Numbered from the stretch's first letter, positions 6,339 through 12,432 are shown. The stretch is DNA of 12,432 nucleotides from Verrucomicrobiota bacterium (GCA_003343565.1 QALA01000050.1:1-12432); one strand, 5' to 3'. The notes: a model not told the origin generated them from the letters alone. A program made the numbers and translations.

Positions 6339-7208
6339 ATGCGCGAGGTAAAAACAGCGTTTACACTTATAGAAATGCTCGTCGTAATCGGCGTGATAGC
6401 CGTTATGGCCGCGGGCATTTCCATGATTAATTTCGGCGGCGGAAGCCAGTCGATATACACCGCCCAGCAAATAATGATGGGCGCGTTTTTCGAGGCCAAG
6501 ACGGTTTCGCTGACCCGCCATACCGACACGCGCGTGGTAATATACAAAGGCGACGACGCGGCCAGAAAACTCAGGCAGGTCGGCGTCCTGTACCGCGCTT
6601 CGGGCGACGACGACGTCTCTTTGGGGTGGGCGTCGGTCAACGACGGCACGATACTTCCGGAGGGCACGTTTTTCATTCCCCCGTCGGGCGACTTTGACAA
6701 ATACGTGACGATGGTTGGAGACGCGAAGGCGTCTGAGGTGTTCAAGAGCACTTTCAACAACGGATATACGGGGGCGTATTCGGTGGTGGGCGTGCAGGAG
6801 TTTCCCAGCGTCAAGCCGTGGAACGTCTCGGAGGGCAACGGGGACTTTTACTGCTATCAGTTTTCTTCCGATGGAATGTCTATGAATCCCGGCGCGCGCG
6901 TCATGATAGGCGCCGGCAGGATTGACGGCAAGGGCAAGTACAGAATGGAATCTGCGTACAGCGAGCTCGGCTTTGTGATTCACAGAATAGGCAACACGAT
7001 TCCGTTCTCCAGCTACGACGAAATATCCGCGGCCTTTTCCGGAGAAAAGGGCGGCAAAAAAGATTCCGAGAGCGGAGAGGAAGACAAATCGGACGAAAAG
7101 AAGGACGAAAAAAAGGAGGCGCAGGGAGCCGGCGGCGAAGGCGGAGCCGGAGGGCAGTCTCGGCCCGAAGAAGCGCCTCAGGCTGGCCAACAGGCCGCCT
7201 CCGAATAG
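6339..7208 (+). CDS. GspH-like minor prepilin with charged C-terminal tail
   Basis: This 289-residue protein has a 7-residue leader (MREVKTA), predicted cleavage between Ala7 and Phe8, Glu12 at +5 and a hydrophobic helix FTLIEMLVVIGVIAVMAAGI. The early soluble part (QQIMMGAFFEAKTVSLTRHT, 44-63) is typical of GspH/FimT minor pseudopilins, where the N-terminal helix continues into the globular domain; TRVVIYKGDD (64-73) and YSELGFVIHRIG fit the beta-rich domain. From about residue 234 to the end lies a 55-residue tail rich in Lys, Glu, Asp, Gly and Gln, with no aromatic residues, that is probably disordered and exposed outside the membrane. That tail is unusual for GspH. The gene starts 24 bp after its neighbour without a clear ribosome binding site, which suggests translational coupling. 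Confidence 0.85.
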   Translation: MREVKTAFTLIEMLVVIGVIAVMAAGISMINFGGGSQSIYTAQQIMMGAFFEAKTVSLTRHTDTRVVIYKGDDAARKLRQVGVLYRASGDDDVSLGWASVNDGTILPEGTFFIPPSGDFDKYVTMVGDAKASEVFKSTFNNGYTGAYSVVGVQEFPSVKPWNVSEGNGDFYCYQFSSDGMSMNPGARVMIGAGRIDGKGKYRMESAYSELGFVIHRIGNTIPFSSYDEISAAFSGEKGGKKDSESGEEDKSDEKKDEKKEAQGAGGEGGAGGQSRPEEAPQAGQQAASE

Positions 7209-7225
7209 TCTGACAGGTCCAATAA

Positions 7226-7879
7226 ATGCAATTTATTCGCGATATGAAAACAACTTTTACAAAGGCGGAGGGTTCGCGCGGCGGCTTTACTCTGGTGGAG
7301 GTCATGTTGGCCGTCGGCGTGATAGCGATAACGCTGACGGCGATGATAGGCTTGCTTTCGTCGATAACCGGCAACGTAAACCAGATAAGGTATCAGACAA
7401 AGGCGGTTTCGCTTTTGGCCAATATAGAGACCACGCTCAAGATGAAGCCGTTCGACGACGTGTTTACGTGGGTTGCGTCGGCGGACAGCCCCTACGTAAT
7501 CTATTTTTGGGACGAATACCAGAATCCGGAGGATCCGGACAATTCCAGCTTGATGACGCTGAATTCCGAGCTTCCCGGATTCAAATCCGGAATGCCTCCG
7601 GACAGAATGAATCTGGAGCGTTCGCACGGGGAGGTGTTCCGCGTGAATCTCTCCCTCTACCAGGCGGCTCTCAAGGGCGAGCGCGTGAGGATTGGGGATT
7701 CGTCCGAGTACACTTCGGGGGCCCTTTCCGGGGCGTCCACGGAATATGCGCTCAATTATTTGCCGATAAAGGTTGAGATATTCGTCGAGCCGCGCTCCGA
7801 CATAACGGTGGGGCCGGGAACGGCCGAAATAAACGAACAGCGCCGCGTTTACGACGATATAGTTTACAAGAATCGCTAA
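7226..7879 (+). CDS. GspI/PilV-like minor prepilin
   Basis: This 217-residue protein has a 20-residue leader ending in GSRGG, predicted cleavage between Gly20 and Phe21 and Glu25 at +5 (FTLVEVMLAVGVIAITLTAM). The FTLVEVM form of the motif and the position after a GspH-like gene and before a GspJ-like gene point to GspI/PilV. Met7 (7244) is an alternative start that gives a 14-residue leader. The soluble domain carries no motif I recognise. It begins 17 bp after the GspH-like stop and its own stop overlaps the next start by one base (TAATG), so the two are likely translated in a coupled way. It also resembles in layout the B protein of Verru_Chthon cassettes, pseudopilin gene sets described from Verrucomicrobiota; that match is from memory only. 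Confidence 0.82.
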   Translation: MQFIRDMKTTFTKAEGSRGGFTLVEVMLAVGVIAITLTAMIGLLSSITGNVNQIRYQTKAVSLLANIETTLKMKPFDDVFTWVASADSPYVIYFWDEYQNPEDPDNSSLMTLNSELPGFKSGMPPDRMNLERSHGEVFRVNLSLYQAALKGERVRIGDSSEYTSGALSGASTEYALNYLPIKVEIFVEPRSDITVGPGTAEINEQRRVYDDIVYKNR

Positions 7880-9012
7880 TGCGAAAGCCGCTTATGAATA
7901 TGAAATCAAAACGCAAGTCCGCATTTACGCTTATCGAGATTTTGGCGGCCAGCGCGATTATGACCGTGATAGTGCTCGCCGTTTTGTCCGTGACGACAAC
8001 TATTCTCAGCACGTGGAACAGGTCGAGCGGGCAGTTGAAGAACTACTTTGACGCCAACGTTGTCATGTCCGTAATACAGGAGGATTTGGAGGGCATAAAA
8101 ATCAAGCGTGACGGCCGCGCATGGCTTGAGGTCAGCTATCCGGAGGAAATAGGCTTCTTGCGAGGCGCGGATTACAAGGGAACAATTCCGATGAAGCCGC
8201 CGTGCGTAATGTTTTATTCTTCCACTTTATTGCGTCCGCGCTATTCGCGCGAGAACTTGCAGACGGCGATTGCCGAAAACGACCAGCCCGTAAAGCTGAT
8301 TCCCGGCAGCGTTTGCGCCGTGAAATATTCCATTGGGCTGAAGAGTCCGTTTTTGAAGTCGGCTTCGTCGCGCTCGGAGAACGAGAGGCAGCTCAATGCG
8401 TTCTACGGCTTTTACAGGGCTGTGATAGATCCGCGCTCCACGGCGCTTGAGGCCAGCGGAAATTTGGTGCAGGGCTATTCCAAAGACGTGGATTCGCAGT
8501 CGTACAAGTTTGCGCTTTCCAACAATCTTTGGAGCAAGATATGCACGATTGTCGACGAGGAGGGCGTGGAGCGTCAGGGGCAGGATTTGCGCACGTGGGC
8601 TTTGGATCCTGAAAATTTGCTGGCGCAAAACGTGGTGGATTTTCGGATAAGTTTCGGGGTTTTGTATCCCGACACGAGCAGCGATCAGCCGGACGCAAAG
8701 CGCCTTGCCATAATTCCTCCCGGCGTCGCCTTTACTGCGGGGAGAAAAATTCTGTTCGACACCGCCACCGCGAAGGCGTTTGAATTTGGCGGAGCCGGCG
8801 GAACGACCGAGGTCGATACGGCGGAACTTGAGGACGGCACCCTTGCGTTTGCCGACATCTCCATGACGGTGGTATCCGAAGCGGGCGCAAGGGAAATGCG
8901 CGCTCTCATGACCTCCAAGCGCATGACCGAGGAACTCTTTAAGGAAATGGTTTTGAGGCACGGAAGTACGGTGACGCGCCGCGTTCACTTTATAGAGCCC
9001 ATGTGGGAATAA
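7879..9012 (+). CDS. GspJ/PilW-like minor prepilin
   Basis: This 377-residue protein has a basic 15-residue leader (ending SKRKSA in residues 10-15), predicted cleavage between Ala15 and Phe16, Glu20 at +5 and a hydrophobic helix to about residue 43. After the helix, STWNRSSGQLKNYFDAN and VIQEDLEGI (44-73) form the amphipathic helix typical of GspJ/PilW, the largest of the usual minor pseudopilins. The C-terminal part includes FADISMTVVSEAGAREMRAL, a beta strand and helix common to this group. Family members near 200 residues are usual for GspJ, so this one is large, closer to PilW-like or Verru_Chthon cassette C proteins. Internal starts at Met6 and Met8 are possible and would shorten the leader. 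The start codon overlaps the stop of the preceding gene by one base. Confidence 0.82.
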   Translation: MRKPLMNMKSKRKSAFTLIEILAASAIMTVIVLAVLSVTTTILSTWNRSSGQLKNYFDANVVMSVIQEDLEGIKIKRDGRAWLEVSYPEEIGFLRGADYKGTIPMKPPCVMFYSSTLLRPRYSRENLQTAIAENDQPVKLIPGSVCAVKYSIGLKSPFLKSASSRSENERQLNAFYGFYRAVIDPRSTALEASGNLVQGYSKDVDSQSYKFALSNNLWSKICTIVDEEGVERQGQDLRTWALDPENLLAQNVVDFRISFGVLYPDTSSDQPDAKRLAIIPPGVAFTAGRKILFDTATAKAFEFGGAGGTTEVDTAELEDGTLAFADISMTVVSEAGAREMRALMTSKRMTEELFKEMVLRHGSTVTRRVHFIEPMWE

Positions 9013-9015
9013 CGT

Positions 9016-9918
9016 ATGGAACTTTCTCGGCAACAGATTGAAAAGGTAAAGAGTTGGGTTGACGAAGGCGCCGGAATCGGAGAGGTGCAGGGGCGCATTT
9101 CCTCGGAATTCGGCGTCTCGATGACATATATGGAGGTTCGCTTTCTCCTCGACGATATCGACGCGCAGATACGCGACCGCCCCGAAAAAACTTCAGGCGG
9201 ATTGCCCGCGGCTTCCGATGCCGGCCTTTCCGCCGCGCCGTCCGAATCTTCCGGCTCTTCCGAATCTTTCGCGTCGGGGCAGGCGGATTTTGTTTCTCCC
9301 ATTGGAGGGGACGGGGTTGCCGAAGATGGGGGGATTGCGGAAAATTTGGCGGAAAATCCCGCGGGAGACCCGTCGGAAAATTCCGCGGATTCCGCAGCGC
9401 GTTCGCCGGACGAAGGAGGCGCGCAAAACGTTCCCGACGGATCGAATTTGGGCGGCGGAGACGGCGAAAGCTCGGCTTCCGGGGTGAGGGTTTCGATGGA
9501 CGGATCTCCGCGTCCCGGCAGTTTGGCCAGCGGTTCGGCGGTTTTTTCCGACGGCGCGCAGGTCGATTGGGTTGTGGATATGAACGGTCAACTCGGATTC
9601 ATTGCGCCGGTTGCCGGTTATTCTCCGCCGCAGGAGGATATTCCGCAATTTCAATCCCAGTTGCAAAAACTTCTCGGCGTTCCCGACGGCTCCGACGTGG
9701 ACGATTCAAAAATAGAAGTGACTGTAAGTCCGGTTCAGCGTCCTGACTCGCTGGCATTTGGAAGCGTCACATTTTCCGACGGGACGAAGGCGGAGTGGCG
9801 CATAGACAGGGTGGGGCAGCTCGTTCTAATACCGTCGCAGGAGGACAAGAAGCCTCCGCAGGACGAAATTCCGGCCTTTCAGCGCAAGCTATCTTCCATG
9901 TTGCGCAAGATGTATTGA
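9016..9918 (+). CDS. Unknown protein, last gene of pseudopilin operon, duplicated C-terminal module
   Basis: I cannot name a function. The 300-residue protein has three parts. Residues 1-55 form a compact helical segment (QQIEKVKSWVDEGAGIGEVQ, then MTYMEVRFLLDDIDAQI at 36-52); this kind of N-terminus is one I associate with conserved hypothetical proteins of Opitutae. Residues 56-156 are a low-complexity linker rich in Ser, Ala, Gly, Glu and Asp. The rest holds two copies of a module of about 65 residues, at 157-221 and 234-299; each has RPGSLASGS or RPDSLAFGS, then FSDG, a Trp-containing strand, GQL, a PPQ(E/D)(D/E)IP step and a final helix with FQ..L. I see no signal peptide, membrane segment or prepilin motif, so it is probably cytoplasmic. 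GGGA (9005-9008) precedes the ATG by 7 bp and the gap to the GspJ-like gene is 3 bp. Confidence 0.85.
   Translation: MELSRQQIEKVKSWVDEGAGIGEVQGRISSEFGVSMTYMEVRFLLDDIDAQIRDRPEKTSGGLPAASDAGLSAAPSESSGSSESFASGQADFVSPIGGDGVAEDGGIAENLAENPAGDPSENSADSAARSPDEGGAQNVPDGSNLGGGDGESSASGVRVSMDGSPRPGSLASGSAVFSDGAQVDWVVDMNGQLGFIAPVAGYSPPQEDIPQFQSQLQKLLGVPDGSDVDDSKIEVTVSPVQRPDSLAFGSVTFSDGTKAEWRIDRVGQLVLIPSQEDKKPPQDEIPAFQRKLSSMLRKMY
9484..9912 (+). repeat. Internal duplication in the 300-residue protein
   Basis: The DNA for residues 157-221 (9484-9678) and 234-299 (9715-9912) encodes two diverged copies of one module. Shared positions include P-S-L-A-GS-FSDG-W-D-GQL-PPQ-IP-FQ-L. The nucleotide sequences have diverged clearly, so the duplication is old, not a recent tandem copy. 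Confidence 0.8.
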
Positions 9919-9933
9919 TTTTTTGCATTCCGC

Positions 9934-9979
9934 GCATCTTTTGGCGGTGCAGGCAAAAGTTTTGCCTACCAAAAGATGC
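9934..9979 (+). terminator. Large hairpin at the end of the pseudopilin operon
   Basis: GCATCTTTTGG (9934-9944) is a perfect inverted repeat of CCAAAAGATGC (9969-9979). Inside it AGGCAAAA (9951-9958) pairs perfectly with TTTTGCCT (9960-9967) around a single base, leaving a 6-nt bulge on the left and 1 nt on the right. It starts 15 bp after the last stop codon of the operon. No T tract follows, so it may act as a 3'-end stabiliser, a processing site or a factor-dependent stop. Confidence 0.6.
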
Positions 9980-10039
9980 ATGTGGGCGAAGGCGGATAAA
10001 ATACGCATGTTGCAAAGGCGCGCTTTTGCGGAATTGCCA

Positions 10040-10094
10040 AAAAAGCGCGGATTATCTAAAAAGCGTCGATTACCCGAAAAAGCGCGAATTGCGG
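10040..10094 (+). repeat. Three imperfect tandem repeats of 18-19 bp
   Basis: Units start at 10040, 10058 and 10077, each with AAAAAGCG followed by (C/T)(G/C)GATTA or a close variant. The first unit also pairs with the sequence before it: CGCGCTTTT (10019-10027) is the exact inverse of AAAAGCGCG (10041-10049). The array could be iterated binding sites or replication-slippage products. Confidence 0.6.
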
Positions 10095-10318
10095 TTGTTA
10101 TTTATTGCAATATTCAATCCTGGGGCTTGCCGGGAAACGGAGCGCGCCTTGAAAGTTTTTTTTGCTCGCAGCATTGGTTGCCGAGATTCTTTTGGAAAAC
10201 TTTGCGGATAATTTCGGCCGCCGCCGCAGAGGCGGATTGAGAAACTTGCTTAAGACACCTTGTGCCGCATGCGGATTGCCGAGAGGCGGGTCGCGTTTTT
10301 CATAATGCCGATTTGCGG

Positions 10319-10352
10319 TTTTAAACAAAACCGATTTCGGTTTTGTTTAAAA
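10319..10352. repeat. Perfect inverted repeat, 16-bp arms, 2-bp centre
   Basis: TTTTAAACAAAACCGA (10319-10334) is followed by TT and then its exact reverse complement (10337-10352). As RNA it would form a long A-U-rich stem with a tight loop, readable from both strands and ending in A or U runs, so a bidirectional terminator between the two transcription units is possible. As DNA it could be an operator or cruciform. The word GCCGATTTGCGGTTTT just before it (10308-10322) resembles the right half of the centre. Confidence 0.85.
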
Positions 10353-10563
10353 ATGGCTGCAAAGTGTCGAAACATTTTCGCGCGGGGCGAATAGTGGAAT
10401 TGCAATTTTATTAAAAACAGCGGCCGTCGGGAAGTTTTCTTGGGGCGCGGTTTTGCCCATATTAAAGGCCGTTTTTTTTGCGCCAACTGCGGCGTATTTT
10501 GCGCCCGCGCGGCCGCACGCCATATCGTGAAATTTGATTTTGGAAAAATGAAATGGAATTTGG

Positions 10564-10627
10564 GAAGCGTTTCATCTTGAGACGCTTTCATGCGGGACTC
10601 AGCAATAAGGCCGCCTTGAAACGCTGA
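10564..10627. other. Two adjacent hairpins, candidate structured RNA or REP-like element
   Basis: AAGCGTTTC (10565-10573) pairs with GAGACGCTT (10579-10587) with one mismatch-type position over a 5-nt loop. Shortly after, CTCAGC (about 10598-10603) pairs with GCTGAG (about 10621-10626), enclosing AAGGC/GCCTT. The word TTGAAACGCT in the second element echoes TTGAGACGCT in the first. A T-rich stretch (CTTTTGCTGTTTT) follows on the + strand. It matches no RNA family I know. Confidence 0.4.
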
Positions 10628-11087
10628 GCTTTTGCTGTTTTCGGCAGAAATGCGATTTTTGCGCATGCGCGCAAAAAAATTTGCGAATATTTTTTTCGCG
10701 ATGCGCGATTGCGCCGTTGAGGTTTTTTTTAAAGCCTTGCAACTTCCGATTCGTTTAGGGCGGAGGCTAAAAAAATATTTCCGAATTTAAATCGGATTTT
10801 TTCCGACTTTGCCGCAATCCCTTTAAGCGAGCGAAAAATTCCCATTTCCTTTTGCAATAGTCCGTTCCCAAACGCACATTCAGGCATCGGCGTTTTGTTG
10901 TAAACGGAGCTTCCGCTTTCGGAATCTGTCGAAAGGGCGATTTTCCCATTTGATTTGCGCCGCCCAAAAAGCCGCCTTGCTTGTCGTTTTATTTGCGGAT
11001 TTTTTTGAAGTTCGGGGGCGGCTGTCGGAAAATTTTTGTCGCGGTTTCAAACTTGCGTTTCAAAGTCGCGCGCGTTCGTTTTTGCGC

Positions 11088-11114
11088 TTGAAGATGGGCG
11101 AAATTGGGTATAAT
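11088..11114 (+). promoter_or_regulatory. Promoter of the AraC-type regulator gene
   Basis: TATAAT at 11109-11114 is a perfect -10 box. The best -35 candidate is TTGAAG at 11088-11093, with a 15-bp spacer that is shorter than ideal. Transcription would start near 11120, giving a leader of about 87 nt. Confidence 0.55.
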
Positions 11115-11195
11115 AATTATAACGAAGATTTATCAAACTAATGCGCAGGCAATGTGCGGTTTTAGAAATATAGATATTGTGGGGAACATAAAATC

Positions 11196-11201
11196 GGGGA
11201 G
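11196..11201 (+). promoter_or_regulatory. Ribosome binding site of the AraC-type regulator
   Basis: GGGGAG stands 6 bp before the ATG at 11208, the clearest Shine-Dalgarno sequence in the window, and fixes the start. Confidence 0.7.
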
Positions 11202-11207
11202 CGCGGC

Positions 11208-12167
11208 ATGTCCAAGTCTGACGTAAAATCCGACTTCAAGTGGAAGATGTACACGGACGAAAACATGCGTCTGTTTCCAAAGGACGATACGATTTGGTAT
11301 TTTTCCAACAATTCCTCCACGCGCTATATGCCGCATACTTTCGTGTCGAAGGAGCCGGATCGGGAGCGCGAGACGGGGCAGATAATCGCTCCGCCGAGTT
11401 CGTTGGTTGATCCGCTTGAGCGCCATTCGATAATACTGGCCGGTTATGCGATACACCACAAGGGATACTATCATTCGCGCCGAAATACCGCGTTTACGGA
11501 TCTCATATGCGTTATCGAGGGGGCGCTGGTCGTAAAATTTGACGGCAAAAGGAAAACTCTCCGCCGGGGAGAGGCGCTGATTCTGCCTCCGAAATGCGAG
11601 GCGGACAACTATGTCGACTGCCGTAGGGTGCGCGTATTTTGGGCGCACTTGAAAAATACGGCCTTTTGGCGCGAAATTTTGGGAGATTTGACGTTCACGA
11701 AGAAATTGGAAAATTTTGAGGCCATAAGCCGTCTGATAGACATATATCGCGACGAGGTTTTCAGTTCCGCCCGTTCCATGCGCGTTCTCGACATGGTTGC
11801 CGAACTGCTTGTGACGTTTTTGCGCCGCGAGTTTTCCGCGGGGAAACGGCACGTATTGCGCGGCCGCATAGAAAAATTGGTGAAGCTGATGTCCGACTCT
11901 CTCGATCGGGATTGGTCGTTGAAGCGCGCTTCGGAGGAAAGCGGACTTTCCGTCAAAGATATTGAAAGCGGCTGCATGAAAAACTATATGATGAGCTTTT
12001 CAAAATTGACGTTAAAGATGCGCATGCATAGGGCGATCGACCTTTTGAAAATGGGGTTTACGAATGTGGAAATTGCGGCAAAGCTGGGCTATGCCACGCC
12101 GTATTCCTTTTCCAAGGCTTTCAAGCTTTATTACGGGAAAAGCCCCAAAATATTTATGGGGGACTGA
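11208..12167 (+). CDS. AraC-family transcriptional regulator
   Basis: This 319-residue protein is a DNA-binding regulator of the AraC/XylS family, usually activated by a small ligand such as a sugar. The C-terminal DNA-binding domain covers about 236-316: the first helix-turn-helix at WSLKRASEESGLSVKDI (236-252) and the second at FTNVEIAAKLGYATPYSFSK (284-303), followed by FKLYYGKSPKIF (305-316), the family's signature end. The N-terminal part has a cupin-type sensor barrel at about 92-150, with FTDLICVIEGALVVKFDG (96-113) and LRRGEALILPPKCEADNYV matching the AraC_binding pattern. Length and domain order are normal. The gene stands alone, with its own promoter and ribosome binding site and a 1.3-kb gap to the pseudopilin operon. 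I see no sugar gene next to it, so the target and ligand are unknown. Confidence 0.93.
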   Translation: MSKSDVKSDFKWKMYTDENMRLFPKDDTIWYFSNNSSTRYMPHTFVSKEPDRERETGQIIAPPSSLVDPLERHSIILAGYAIHHKGYYHSRRNTAFTDLICVIEGALVVKFDGKRKTLRRGEALILPPKCEADNYVDCRRVRVFWAHLKNTAFWREILGDLTFTKKLENFEAISRLIDIYRDEVFSSARSMRVLDMVAELLVTFLRREFSAGKRHVLRGRIEKLVKLMSDSLDRDWSLKRASEESGLSVKDIESGCMKNYMMSFSKLTLKMRMHRAIDLLKMGFTNVEIAAKLGYATPYSFSKAFKLYYGKSPKIFMGD

Positions 12168-12432
12168 CGTTGTGCGCCGCACATCGGTGCGCCGGGTCGC
12201 CGCATTTGCGCGGAGGGCGGGGCATTCGGGATTTATCGAAACGCCCTGCGAAAACTGGGGGGGAACGAAATGCCGCGCCGTCGAGTTTTGGCGCCCGTTT
12301 TCCGGGAGAAGCCGGGGAAAGTCGGAGGCGATTTGAAAGGGAATTTTGGAGGGCAACCGTCCTTGTGCGGATTTAAAAACCTTTGATGCGGGGAGATTGC
12401 GGAAAACCTGTTTGAAATCAACGCCATCGTAC
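12168..12432. other. Intergenic tail of the window
   Basis: Nothing I can call a gene. Frames on both strands are short and low in complexity, including a 64-codon - strand frame at 12233-12427 rich in Pro, Phe and Arg. GTGCGCCG occurs twice just after the regulator's stop (12171-12178 and 12185-12192 regions). From about 12396 to the edge the + strand reads IAENLFEINAIV without a standard start codon, which could be the start of a gene cut by the window, but I cannot support it. Confidence 0.5.

Larger units (their letters stand above)
9919..11207. other. Non-coding region between pseudopilin operon and araC-type gene
   Basis: No supportable gene: the longest frames (for example 10250-10666 on the - strand) are basic, low in complexity, lack ribosome binding sites and run through palindromes. 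The region is instead dense in structure: the operon-end hairpin (9934-9979), a 9-bp-arm hairpin (10019-10049) leading into a triple tandem repeat (10040-10094), a perfect palindrome with 16-bp arms (10319-10352), a two-hairpin element (10564-10627), an exact copy of a 15-bp word from the argH upstream region (10837-10851), and the promoter of the regulator gene (11088-11114). No tRNA-like cloverleaf was seen. Confidence 0.65.

Noticed and set aside
5640..7190. 516-codon open frame on the - strand antisense to two pseudopilin genes
   Set aside because: The length is impressive but it mirrors two well-supported prepilin genes, has biased His/Arg/Val composition and no family resemblance; stop codons are rare antisense to this codon usage.
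10250..10666. 138-codon - strand frame in the gap before the AraC-type gene
   Set aside because: It runs through the perfect palindrome and the two-hairpin element, is very basic, and lacks a ribosome binding site.
10771..10800. A-run, short CCGA/TCGG stem and T-run that look like a bidirectional terminator
   Set aside because: The stem has only four pairs and the flanking A and T runs align poorly, so it is too weak to call.
12233..12427. 64-codon - strand frame at the right edge, and an open + strand frame from about 12396
   Set aside because: The - strand frame is Pro/Arg/Phe-rich without a domain; the + strand frame lacks a standard start codon and is cut after a dozen codons.

Overview
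The window most likely comes from a Verrucomicrobiota genome, probably class Opitutae. This is inferred from gene content, not from a marker gene: argH and obgE sit next to a tandem set of five prepilin-like genes, and the last gene of that set has an N-terminal motif (TYMEVRFLLDD) and C-terminal modules that I associate with hypothetical proteins of Opitutae. All seven or eight convincing genes lie on the + strand. Intergenic DNA is long (about 1.1-1.3 kb three times), rich in GCGCG and in T tracts on the + strand, and contains no gene I can support.

Layout. 1-1192 is non-coding DNA that opens with two near-identical 102/103-bp direct repeats 239-240 bp apart. 1193-2710 is argH (argininosuccinate lyase, last step of arginine synthesis) with an unusual Lys/Ala-rich N-terminal extension. 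2799-3797 is obgE (ribosome-assembly GTPase), 88 bp downstream and probably co-transcribed. 3798-4919 is non-coding and holds several short direct and inverted repeats.

4920-9918 looks like one operon of six genes: two GspG-like pseudopilins, then GspH-, GspI- and GspJ-like minor pseudopilins, then a 300-residue protein of unknown function with a duplicated C-terminal module. Spacings after the first gap of 72 bp are 24, 17, -1 and 3 bp. A sigma-70-like promoter lies almost on top of the first ATG, which suggests a near-leaderless message. No ATPase, platform protein, secretin or GspK is present, so these pseudopilins must work with secretion or pilus machinery encoded elsewhere, or form a dedicated structure of their own. 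The set resembles, in outline, the pseudopilin cassettes known from other Verrucomicrobiota.

9919-11207 is non-coding with an unusual density of structure: a two-tier hairpin just after the operon, a triple 18-19-bp tandem repeat, a perfect 16-bp-arm palindrome, and a two-hairpin element. 11208-12167 is an AraC-family regulator with a cupin-type N-terminal domain, a near-consensus -10 box and a good ribosome binding site. 12168-12432 shows no supportable gene. No tRNA, rRNA, CRISPR array, transposase or integrase was seen.
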